DNA of 64,000 bases from Erythroxylum novogranatense (lineage: Eukaryota; Streptophyta; Magnoliopsida; Malpighiales; Erythroxylaceae): positions 11,755,060 to 11,819,059 of the forward strand of contig CM057225.1 of assembly GCA_029891385.1 (NCBI GenBank). The letters are read 5' to 3'. The notes under the pieces are model-generated. The model was not told where the DNA came from, ran no database searches, and worked only from the letters and a program-made list of their open reading frames with translations. The translations under genes were made by a program, and so were the position numbers. This document shows, piece by piece, positions 33,470 through 43,502 of this stretch (positions are counted from its first letter, which is position 1; every line of letters starts with the position of its first letter).

Positions 33470-35810
33470 TTATTTCCCAGATTGCTTCACCAACTTTTTC
33501 AGCATCTTCTTAATCTTCTTCATTTCTTTATCAAGTTTCTGAACTTGTTTCTTTAAGGTCAATGATTCAGCAGCAGTCGAAGATTCTGTCTCAACAACTT
33601 GTTTTTCAACAATAGCAAATGTTGTTGTATAAGCTTCCACGTTTGAGACATGTGGTTCAATAATTTGTAGGAGAGGCGGAGGGACATATACAGCTTGATC
33701 AGGAATATCAAGATCATAGAAATCAAGTATACGTTGATATGTGCTTCCAAGCCAAGGCATAGCTTCTGCAATTGAGTTGATCTCCCACAGAGGACGATTT
33801 TGCAGAATGTTCTGTAAAATATTATAAGAACATTTTAAGTTCCCAATAAGAAAAGAACGATACTGACCCTTTCTGATAGTGCCTCCCTGTGGATCATCTG
33901 CTGTAGTCTTAGTTTGGCCTGTTCCTGGATCTTGATAAATGCAGATAGAACTTCCACTTCTTTTCTCTTCACATGCTTCATCAATCAATTGCACTGCTTC
34001 TGCAATCTGATCAGAACTCATGTCATCCAAAACTGGTTCTGGTTGAACTTTCAGCTTCAGTTTCTCTTCACACTTGCGTTCAACAAAATTTGGTGGTTGT
34101 AAATCAGGTACCACCTTGATTACTGTACTGTCCAGTATTGGATAAAAAGTAAGACGCTCTCCAAATGGCTCTGGTGGATATGGTTCTCTTCCAACTCTCT
34201 TCAGTTGATCATAGAAATTTTTGTAACCCCTATCCAACAGATGTAGAATGTTGTTATCAAATTCAACTGATTTGAAGAAGGCTTTCACAAATCTCTTTGA
34301 TTTGTCTCGGATGATGACAGATTTGGTCTTCTTCTCCTCTGTGACAACCAATCTGTGTTCCTAACTTTCTCTTTGAAAAGTTAAATATTGGGATGGAACA
34401 TTAGTCATCACACTCAAGACTTTTTGACTAACCTTTTGTCCCATAACATGTGTAGCAATCTGTTTGCGAACAAGTGAAGACTGAAAAGTAGTAGAAACTA
34501 CTTCTTCAAACATTGGATTATCAAGGACATTGTGAGTATCCTTAAGATTACCAGTAACAGCTTCCACATTAACTTCAGCAATATCAACCGTGTCAGCAAC
34601 AGACTTTTCTGTTGTATCAATAACAGTATTTTCTTGCCGTACCTTCTTAGACTTTGTTTCTGTTGTTGAATTTCCTTCTTTTGTCGCACTCATTTTCTTT
34701 CCCCTTGGTGACTTTTCAGGTTGCGTTTTTTTCTTTTCAGGTTCTTCTTTCCTTTTTCCTCCACTTCCTCGAGACCGAGTTTCTGAATCTTTTTCAAGGA
34801 TTGATGTCAACGACTTTGTAGCTCTTGATCCTTGCAGTTCAGAATGCTTTGATTGGCTTGATTCTCTGGATTGGTGGCTTCTTTACATTTGCACGTTTTC
34901 GCTTTGGGTGACCTTCTTGCTTGCTTTGGAATGTCACTTTCGATGGTGGTTCCCTTTACGCTTCAAGTCACTGATTCAAAAATCGAACACTTCTCGACTT
35001 TGATTCTGAGAATGTGATCTTGTTTCCTTCATAGAAGATTTCTTGATGAACTCCCCTCAATTGTTGCTTTTCTTGCCAAATCTGCTCCTTTTACGTCGAA
35101 AATCTCGGACCCATTTTAGCAATAGATGTTGAATCTATATAGCTTTTAAGATATCTTACATGCGATTCCCTTTCCAATCTGATGCCAGATTCTCTGAACA
35201 CTCTTGTCAACAACATCCCATAAGGATAAGTGTTTGTATCCTTTATTGATTTTACCATATACTGATAAATCAAAAATGGTAAATCTATTGGGTAATGATT
35301 CAGAAGATGAAGAATACATTGTTCATCCAGGGTAGTGACCTGATGTCGTGAACCTATTCTTGGTAGAACACAGTCACATAGAACCGCGAACAAAACCCTT
35401 GCCTTTGGTACCAGCCAAGTGGCTCTCCTTTCAGTTGGGTTATTTTGTCCATAAAGTTGACGACTAACTTCATCTTCGTTCATCTTAAGCTTAGTCATCC
35501 ATTTCGCCATATTAGTGGGTTGAACTCCATCCATCGGACATTTAGTGACTTTCTCCAGTAACTCCTTCGTTACTATAACAGAGTGTGTGTCTACATACTA
35601 CACGATTGTATCGTCTACTGATTTAGTATTCTTCCAGAACTTATAAACTTCTTGTAGATAGACTTCATCTCGTATTTGAAAGAAGTTTCTCCATCCTGCC
35701 GCCGTTATCTCCGGCTCTATATCCATCTGTTCTTTTCTTAGTTCTTCAAAGTTTACCAATCTTCCCCAGCCCGATCCTGGATCAACTCGCAAAATGGGCT
35801 TGACATTCAT
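33470..35810 (-). pseudogene. Sirevirus post-pol (envelope-like) ORF region, broken
   Basis: Read from 35810: an ORF beginning MNVKPILRVDPGSGWG, then after a short gap the 147-codon stretch 35534-35091 (RQLYG, KARVLFAVL, LLNHYPIDLP, GMLLTRVFRESGI), then a basic KRKEEPEKKK segment (34810-34361), then 293 codons (34351-33470) ending in a lysine-rich coiled coil (LTLKKQVQKLDKEMKKIKK). Breaks lie near 34355, 34850-35090 and 35540-35597. The first half has a decayed homologue at 6787-7624. Such ORFs after pol are typical of Sireviruses; function unknown and no convincing membrane span, so envelope is only a label. Confidence 0.75.
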
Positions 35811-36026
35811 CTTGCTGATTCTGATTGAGTAGGAACTTGCTTGAAGAAATTTCAGAGAGATTTAAGAGAACTAGCAATTTCTGAATTCGGTAGAAATCCC
35901 AAAAGTCAGTTTTAGGGATATTATAGCGAATTCTAGAACGATTGTACTTCTCGATGATCTGACAGCTTTTTCCCTCTAAAACTTTTTCTTGTGAAAGAAG
36001 TTTTATATCTGAAACCTTCTAACACC

Positions 36027-36242
36027 GTTAACTCCACAGTTCCACTGTCTTTTCTTTTTGAAAAATCAGATGATCAAACTGTTAACTCCACCGTCTATCT
36101 GTCTTGTCTTTTTGAAAAACCAGATGAATGGTCCGTTAACTCCTCCATCTGTCTGTTTTGTCTTTATGAAAAACCAGATGACTGGTCCGTTAACTCCTCC
36201 GTCTGTCTGTCTTATCTTTATGAAAAACCAGATGAATGGTCC
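36027..36242 (-). repeat. 54-bp tandem repeat, four units
   Basis: GTTAAC recurs at 36027, 36081, 36135, 36189 and 36243, exactly 54 bp apart, each unit containing CTGTCTT and GAAAAACCAGATGA. It lies in the spacer between RNase H and the post-pol ORF. Because 54 is a multiple of three, the plus strand reads as an 18-residue repeat (EKPDEWSVNSSVCL type); I take this as a by-product. Confidence 0.93.
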
Positions 36243-38251
36243 GTTAACATCACCATATTGAGGTTGCGTCTGATTTCTTTAAAGCGATCTTCACTTAGTG
36301 GTTTTGTGAAGATATCCGCCCACTGATATTTTGTTTCTACGAATTGTAGACTGACGACTTTCTTCTGAACGTAATCTCTCAAGAAATGATGTCTGACTTC
36401 TATGTGCTTCACCCTTGAATGTTGAATTGGATTCTTTGACAAGCTGATGGCGCTGGTGTTGTCGCAGTATATTGGAATCTCTTCCACTTGTATTGAGTAG
36501 TCCTCCAATTGATACTTGATCCACAATACTTGTGAACAACAACTTGCGGCAGACATATATTCAGCTTCGGCAGTTGATAATGCAATCGAGCTTTGTCTCT
36601 TGCTTGACCATGACACGGTTTTGGTCGAAAGTGATATCACCACTCGTGCTCTTCCTTTCGATCCTATCACCGGCATAGTCCGCATCGCAATATCCATTCA
36701 ACTTGAAATTTTTACCTTTCTCATACATTAAGCAAAGATTAGTAGTACCTGCGAGATATCTCAAAATTCGTTTTACAACAATATAATGAGATTCTCTAGG
36801 ATCGGCCTGAAACCTTGCACATAAGCATACACTGAATAGAATGTCAGGTCTACTTGCTGTAAGATAAAGCAAAGAACCAATCATCCCTCTAAATAGGGTT
36901 TGATCCACCTTCTTACCACTTTCGTCTTTTGACAACAAGTTTGAAGGATGCATCGGGGTAGACATATGTTTAACACTGCACATATCAAACTTAGACAACA
37001 ATTCTTTAAGATATTTTTGTTGATGGATAAAAATCTTATCCTTAGTTTGCTTTACTTGCAATCCAAGAAAGAATTTTAACTCACCCATCATGCTCATCTC
37101 AAATTCATTTTCATCGATTTTCAAAACTCATGCATAACCTTTTGAAGTTGCACCAAAATAATATCATCAACATAAATTTGCACAATAATGAAATCATTAC
37201 TCAAGTTCTTTCTAAAAGAGTTTTGTCTACTTTACCTCTAGTAAATCCATTTTCTATAAGAAATGAACTAAGACGATCATACCATGCTCTAGGGGCTGTT
37301 TGATCCATATAAGGCTTTATGAAGTCTGTAGACATGATCTGGATACTTTATGTCCTCAAATCCGGGAGGTTGCTTAACATAGACTTCTTCATCTATAAAA
37401 CCATTCAAAAATGCACTTTTTACATCCATTTGAAAAAGCTTTATGTCATGGCAAACCGCATATGCAAGCAGTATCCTTATTGCTTCAAGTCTTGCTACTG
37501 GAGCATATGTCTCATTGTAGTCTATTCCTTCTTGCTGATTATAGCCTTGTGCTACTAATCTTGCCTTGTTGCGACTTACTTTTCCTGATTCGTCTAGTTT
37601 ATTCTTGAATACCCATCTAGTACCAATAATGGATTTCTTTTCCGGTTTAGGAACTAAGGTCCAGACTTTATTTCTACAGAATTGATTCAACTCCTCTTGC
37701 ATAGCTAGTATCCATGCTTCATCTTTTAGAGCTTCATCAATCTTCTTAGGTTCTACTTCAGATATAAATGCTACGTTGGCTTCTCTTCTGAACTTGGACC
37801 TTGTTCGTACACCTTCTGAGGTTTCTCCAATAATTGACTCTTTAGGATGAGAACTTTTGTATCTCCAATCTTTCTTTAACTCCAAATTCTTCGAAATGTC
37901 TTTCTTTTCGTCATATAGTGTTTCTGATGAAGATATTTCTTTGTACTCCGTCAAAGGCACTGTAATAGCATCATTATCTGATTCCTCTTCCTTATTGGGT
38001 TGAGAGCTATCATCGAACTTGACATGAATAGTTTCTTCAACAGTCTTTGAGGTGAGGTTGTAGACTCTAAATGCCTTTGAGGTGAGAGAATAACCTAGAA
38101 ATATTCCTGAAAGTGTCTTTGCATCAAACTTGTCCAGAACTTCCTTTGTGTTCAGAATAGTGCACTTGCAACCGAAAGGATGGAAATAAGAAATGTTTGG
38201 TCTCCTTCCATTCCACAACTCATAGGGAGTTTTCTTCAATATTGGTCGCAA
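36218..38251 (-). pseudogene. Copia reverse transcriptase and RNase H
   Basis: From 38251: integrase C-terminal segment (GRRPNISYFHPFGCKC, LSGIFLGYS), then RT with NKVWTLVPKP, RWVFKNKLDE, LVAQGYNQ, YAPVARLEAIR, FQMDVKSAFLNG and VKQPPGFED. A frameshift follows KALYG near 37289. The catalytic YVDDI is encoded at 37163-37174. The next frames (37124-36561 and 36697-36218) hold YLKELLSKF, GMIGSLLYLTASRPDI, LCADADYAG-type residues and the RNase H motif RQSSIALSTAEAEY, ending ADIFTKPLSEDRF. Breaks near 37289, 37130-37160 and 36600-36700. Confidence 0.93.
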
Positions 38252-38259
38252 CGAACACT

Positions 38260-39063
38260 CTATTCGAATATAGCATCTTTGATTGATGCTTTCTTCGCCT
38301 TGAAATATTTAGGAAGATTCATCTCGCACAGCATTGTTCTTGCCATCTCTTGAATCGTCCTATTCTTTCTTTCAACAACTCCATTCTGCTGCGGAGTCCT
38401 TGGGGCAGAGAAGTTATGGAAAATTCCATTTTCTTCGCAGAATACTCTAAACTTCTCATTTTCAAATTCTCCACCATGATCACTCCTTATGCTGGCTATA
38501 GACACTCCTTTTTCATTTTGTAACCTCATGGAAAGGTTTCTAAAGCACTTGAAAGACTCATCTTTATGTGCCAGAAAAAGTATCCAACAAAACCTTGTAA
38601 AATCATCAATAATGACAAGTCCATACTTCTTTCCACTAAGACTTATTGTCCTTGTTGGACCAAATAAATCCATGTGTAACAACTCTAGTGGTCTAGATGA
38701 AGTTACGAAATGTTTTGAAGAGAAAGAGGTTTTAACTTGTTTCCCTTTCTGACAACTTTCACAAAAGAAATCTTTGTTAAAACAAATTTGTGGCAAACCT
38801 TTTACCAAATCATGTTTCAAAAGTTTTGAAATATGTTTAAAACTGACATGACCTAGTTTTTTATGCCAGATCAGTCTTTCTTCTTCAGTAGATAAAAAAC
38901 ATGAAATATTTTGAGACTGAAAATCGTCTAAATCAATTTTGTAAAGATTGTTTCGTCTTTTGGCCGAAAAGAAAATAGAACCATCTTTGTTTCTGACTTC
39001 ACAAAAGTTTTGGTTGAATGTAACTTCAAAACCAGAATCACATAATTGACTAATACTTATCAA
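38260..39063 (-). pseudogene. Copia integrase
   Basis: 267 open codons. They include the GAG-pre-integrase zinc site (WHKKLGHVSF with both His, and CESCQKGKQ with both Cys), first catalytic Asp in HMDLFGPT, second in IRSDHGGEFEN, and the catalytic Glu in NGVVERKNRT. The domain looks intact but is shifted out of frame from the RT-side segment near 38255 and from protease upstream. It would insert the cDNA into chromosomal DNA. Confidence 0.93.
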
Positions 39064-39298
39064 GTTATGCTTTAGACCATCAACTAGCAGTACGTTGTTA
39101 ATGCATGCATGAAATTCTTACCAATCTTACCAATCCCGATTATTTTGCCACCTTGTTGTCTCCAAAAGTTACCGAACCTCCTTTCTTGTACTGAAGATCT
39201 AGGAACATAGACCTTTTTCCGTCATGTGACGCGAGCATCCACTGTCCAAATACCAATGGTGCTTGCTGGCTCTTCCAAAGAAGGATTTCATAGAGATA
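39064..39298 (-). pseudogene. Copia protease fragment
   Basis: WYLDSGCSRHMT, the active-site motif with its Asp, is readable on the minus strand near 39215-39255. Frameshifts split it from gag before and integrase after. Confidence 0.75.
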
Positions 39299-40930
39299 TT
39301 ATCTTATTTTAGGTACCCAGATTCTCTTGGGTCCTTTAGGGTTAGTATGGTGTAATGAATGATAATAAGGCGTAGAATGAAAACGTTGATGACCTTTTTG
39401 AAAACCTGATTGATATCTTTTCTTATCTTTTTGAACAATTGATTTCACGTAATGCTGAGACTTATTTTTAGCAAACCCTAATCCAGTTTTATCACTCGGA
39501 TGTCTGCATTTTCCTAGCATTTCATTCATCTTTTTTGTACTATTTGTAAATTTAGCTAGATCAATCGAGAGATTATTGAGTCTCAGTTTCAACTGTTTAA
39601 TCTCTTCGGATCTATCTATAACTTTGTTGTTATTTAGTTCCTCAACTTGCTTTCTTAGATTTATATTCTCACTCTCTATCTCATGAGTATGTTTGAGGTT
39701 TTCTACATATTTCTTCTTCAACAACTTGTACTGTTTCAGAATAGCATGAGAATCCTCTAACAATTCTGAGTATGCATCTTGTATATTATCATGGCTAGAA
39801 GTTACCTCTTCATCACTTTCTTCTTCAGCTACCAGACATATGTTAGCATGTTCTGACGCTTCTGAGCTTGCATCTGATTCTGATGAATCCAGATCTTCCC
39901 ACGTTGCCATCATGCTTTTCTTGTTATCCCTACTCTTTTTGGGTTGTCTTTTCAACATTGGACACTCGGACTTGTAATGTCCCGGCTTATTGCATTCATA
40001 ACATGTAATAGATGCTTTCTCGATTTTTCCATCGGCTTTGCCGCTGTTCCTTCTGAATGTTGAATTTCCTTTGGACTTCTTTTTCCACATTCTTCTTATC
40101 TTTCTTGAAATGAAAGATAGCTCGTCGTCTTCATCACTTGATTGATTCGACTTCTTGGAATCATCATCCTTTGATTCTTCAATCTTTAATGCCTTTGATG
40201 TATTCCTCTTTGTCTTCTTCTTCCGGATCTTGTGATTCATTTGACCCGCTTTGGCTTATGGACTTCTCTTTCTTGGGCTTATCTTACGCATCAAGCTCTA
40301 CTTCGTGTATCTTCAACGATCCAAGCAATTCATCAAGCTTGATGACGCTTAAGTCTTTGGCTTCTTGTCAGCAGCTACTTTGGGTCTCCATCTTTTGGCG
40401 ACTCCTCAAAATCTTTCGAACATGGTCTTGATCTGTTATGCGTTCTTCCAAGAGCTTTTAGCCCATTAACAATTGTTTGAAATCTTCCAAACATTTGATC
40501 AATGGTCTCTTCTTCTTTCATTTTGAACAACTCGTACTGATGCACCAGAATGCTTATCTTGGACTCCTTGACGTGATTTGTTCCTTCATGTGCAATTGAT
40601 AATGTATCCCACATTTCTTTGGCAGTGTCGCATCCATGAACTTTGTCATACTTGCTTCTACTCAATGCACAACTCAAGAAAAATTTCGCCTTGGAGTTTA
40701 GTTGAAATCTTGCTTTCTGCTCGGCTGTCCATCTTTCTCGTAGAATTGGATTTTTATCATCATCTTCAGGTGTGTATGGTCCATTCTCGATGATGTCCCA
40801 AAGGTCAATGTGAGTAGATTCGATAAACAATCTCATCCGGTCCTTCCAATAGTGGTAGTCTTCACCATTGAATCTTTGGAGGTCTTGTGGTCAAGCTCCT
40901 TCGACAATATCGTGTGTGATTCCACCATTT
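39299..40930 (-). pseudogene. Copia gag (UBN2/zinc knuckle), frameshifted
   Basis: The N-terminus up to about 40837 is frameshifted. 40836-40375 encodes MRLFIESTHIDL, RSKYDKVHGCDTAKEMWDTL and IDQMFGRFQTIVNGLKALG, the UBN2-type gag core. After a break, 40240-39299 encodes an acidic stretch, the CCHC knuckle CYECNKPGHYKSEC, a long coiled coil (ILKQYKLLKKKYVENLK) and GPKRIWVPK at the end. The same layout as 17493-19031, but with the Trp codon intact. Confidence 0.92.
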
Positions 40931-40970
40931 TCTTTAATTCACACTTTTTAGAGTGATTCTTGAACACCGT

Positions 40971-40983
40971 GCTCGATACCAAT
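40971..40983 (-). other. Primer-binding site of Sirevirus-like element 1
   Basis: Minus strand ATTGGTATCGAGC follows the 5' LTR end. Same CGAGC variant as at 9502. Confidence 0.88.
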
Positions 40984-42022
40984 TGAAGTGAATCACACGT
41001 TAATATATTGAACAATAATATGATCAAGATACACAAGAAGGGGTTGAATTGTGATAAACTTTTCTTAATCCCTTAAAAATTACTTGTTCTTTGAAAACTT
41101 ATCGTAAATCAATTCGTAACTAGTTTGAAAAACTTTGTTAATTTTGAAGAATACGATATAAGTAATATGAGTAGAAAGAAACACACAATTTATCTGGTTC
41201 ACCCTAAACCGTGGGCTACGTCCGATCCTCGATATCTTTCTCGAGATTTCACTATCTCTCGAACTGCTTACAAGTATTCTTTCATTGAGCCTCTCCGTGT
41301 CTCTTTACGTTAAGTATTCTTTTACTCTTAGCCTCTTGGGCTATCTCGTAACACTTTCTAATTGAAAGAATAGTAAAGAGCTTATTACAATAGAAATGCT
41401 CTTAACACTGTTCACTCGAAATATCATTCACAATTTTTCTCTCAGATAATCTGAAAATCAAAAGTTGAATACTCAGAGTTTCATGAAGTTTTCATAAAGT
41501 TGCATAAAGTTGCTTCTTCTTCAATCTCGACTCTTATTTATAGTCGGGTCTTCAACTGCTTCTTGAATATCTGCTTGATTCTTGAAAAGCGGTTATTCAG
41601 TTTGACTCAGAACTAACTCAAACGATGTTTCTTTCTTCCGTCGATTTTTGTATCGGTGCTTTTCTCTTGTAAAGCTTCATCTTCTTTTCTTGTATCACCG
41701 CTTTTCTCTTGTAAAGCTTAGTACGCTTTCCTTGTATCACCGCTTTTCTTTTGTAAAGCTTCAAATCGATTTTTGTATCATTGCTTTTCTCTTGTAAAGC
41801 TTCCGTCCGCTTTCCTTTGTAAGGCTTCCGTCTTTTTCTCTTTAACGCTTTTAAATGCGCTTTTTGCTTGGTGATTTTTCTCCTTCAAATTGTTTTTTAC
41901 TTGGTGATTTTTCTCCTTCATCTGTTTTTTACTTCTCATGCGTCCATCTACTTTTCATTTGTATATTTCTCTTTGTTTGTCATCAAAATTATTTAATACG
42001 TAAAGTCTGGTTTGACTTAACA
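40984..42022 (-). repeat. 5' LTR of Sirevirus-like element 1
   Basis: Pairs with 32205-33262. Differences are mainly one- to three-base losses in homopolymers and short repeats (for example six G becomes four G near 41037). Confidence 0.93.
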
Positions 42023-42027
42023 TCAAG
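42023..42027. repeat. Target site duplication TCAAG (right)
   Basis: Identical to 32200-32204. Confidence 0.93.
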
Positions 42028-42057
42028 TTGTTCGAGTTGCCAGTCCATTATAAAAAA

Positions 42058-42432
42058 ACGATGTTGTTTTGTTGAAAACGACGTTATTTTGTATCTTTAG
42101 TTAAAAAATTGGTTGGGTGAAGTAAGGCTGGATTTAGACTTGGGCCTGAACTCCAGCAATCAAGGTTTTAACATATAATAAAATGAGTGTAAAGTAAAAC
42201 GACGTCGTTTTACTCATTTTACATCATATAAAAATATAAGTTCCACTTCCTCAGTGTAAAACGGCATCGTTTCAACTAATTAGACTCAGACATGTTGTTT
42301 TACACAGGTGTAAAGTAAAATGACGTCGTTTTACTTATTTTACATCATATAAAAATATAAGTTCGTTTTACTTATTTTACATCATATAAAAATATAAGTT
42401 CCACTTCCTCAATGTAAAACGAAATTGTTTTA
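42058..42432. repeat. Repeated AAAACGACGTCGTTTT palindromes
   Basis: The 16-base palindrome AAAACGACGTCGTTTT at 42196-42211 is the core of a perfect 22-base palindrome (42193-42214). A one-mismatch copy is at 42314-42335, and weaker variants (AAAACGGCATCGTTT, AAAACGAAATTGTTTT and two near 42058-42090) follow the same pattern. They sit in direct repeats with CATTTTACATCATATAAAAA. About 1.3 kb upstream of the E3 ligase start. Confidence 0.85.
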
Positions 42433-43502
42433 ACTAATTGGACTTAGAAAGTCAGGTTTAAGATTCTCCTGAGGTTTGAATTTTGAGAAAAGAAAGACAG
42501 TGCCCAATCAATCAAGGCTTGATCCTTTGACGTTGGGCTAAGCCGGCCAATCTACCATCCTTAGTTCCTGCAATTCTTTATTCCTTTTCTTGATATTTAA
42601 TGTCTCTCTTCTCTTCTTTTTTTCTTTTAAATTTATGAGGATGAAATAAATATGTAAAAACATATGGGATTGTATCATTGAAAAATTAATTTCTATAATT
42701 AAATAACGAAGTTTATTTATATTGGTAGTATAATTTTGAAGATAGATTTAAGCATCTAAATTATAAAAGCATACGACTAATCTTTAAATTTCACGACGGA
42801 CGGACTACAGGCAATTTGCTTCCATTATGTTTCTGCCCGTCCAAATGAGGGTAAGAGTTACCGTAAGAGGCAAAATAAGTAAAAGAAACAACGAGCCTGT
42901 TCGAATTTAAGCAAGTTTCAACCTTTGTTTCCCTTCCACACAATCTCATGGGCTAATTGGGACCTTCTTCGAATATCTTTTGTAAATTAAATTAAAATTC
43001 TTTTTCTAATCTTGTTTTCTAAGTCAAGCACTTCTCTATAGAACTGTCTTAATATGTGAAAGTACAAAGTTTCTTCTTGTTCGAGAATACATCTTAAATT
43101 AATTAAGGCATCAGAACTCTGGTAATGATCTGTCACTCGTGTTTGTCTATAACTATGGATGATTGGACCTTTCTATCTGTTTCACTTAATTTCAAGTGTT
43201 AAAGAAGCACTGCTTGCTGTTGACCGTTGGGTATCAAACAAGAGCTTTGACCTTGTGATCGTGAAACCTGAACACAGGTACGCCATTCTTATACACCATT
43301 CACCTAACATTCAAAAAACTTGCCATTCAATTACCCGCCAAGTAGAAAACAGTTCGTTGAATGCTAAGACAATGCGGTGGCGAACATAGGACCTAAACCT
43401 ACTAGTCGTCCCTCCCCACTACCGTTTTGCACCAAATACTAGAACCTCTCATTCAATCTCTCAATCTCTCTGGTTTTTATCTCTACACAACACAAAGCAA
43501 TC
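42433..43502. other. Upstream region of the E3 ligase gene
   Basis: About 1.07 kb of AT-rich DNA. No gene supported. The promoter and 5' UTR of the downstream gene should lie here; I cannot fix a TATA box or start site with confidence. Confidence 0.5.

Larger units (their letters stand above)
32205..42022 (-). mobile_element. Sirevirus-like Ty1/copia element 1, nearly complete (9,818 bp)
   Basis: Two LTRs of about 1.05 kb, duplication TCAAG, primer site, gag, protease, integrase, RT, RNase H, an extra post-pol ORF region and polypurine tracts, all on the minus strand. The copia order (integrase before RT) and the extra ORF after RNase H point to the Sirevirus (SIRE/Maximus) lineage. Frames are broken in several places, but motifs are well kept, so it is fairly young. 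It sits about 1.5 kb upstream of the E3 ligase start codon. Confidence 0.95.

Noticed and set aside
35991..36326. Plus-strand ORF with 18-residue repeats
   Set aside because: Follows from the 54-bp tandem DNA repeat in a retrotransposon spacer; recorded as a finding about the repeat, not as a gene.
43159..43389. 76-codon ORF upstream of the ligase gene
   Set aside because: No recognisable motif and no splice link to the gene; may be chance or 5' UTR.
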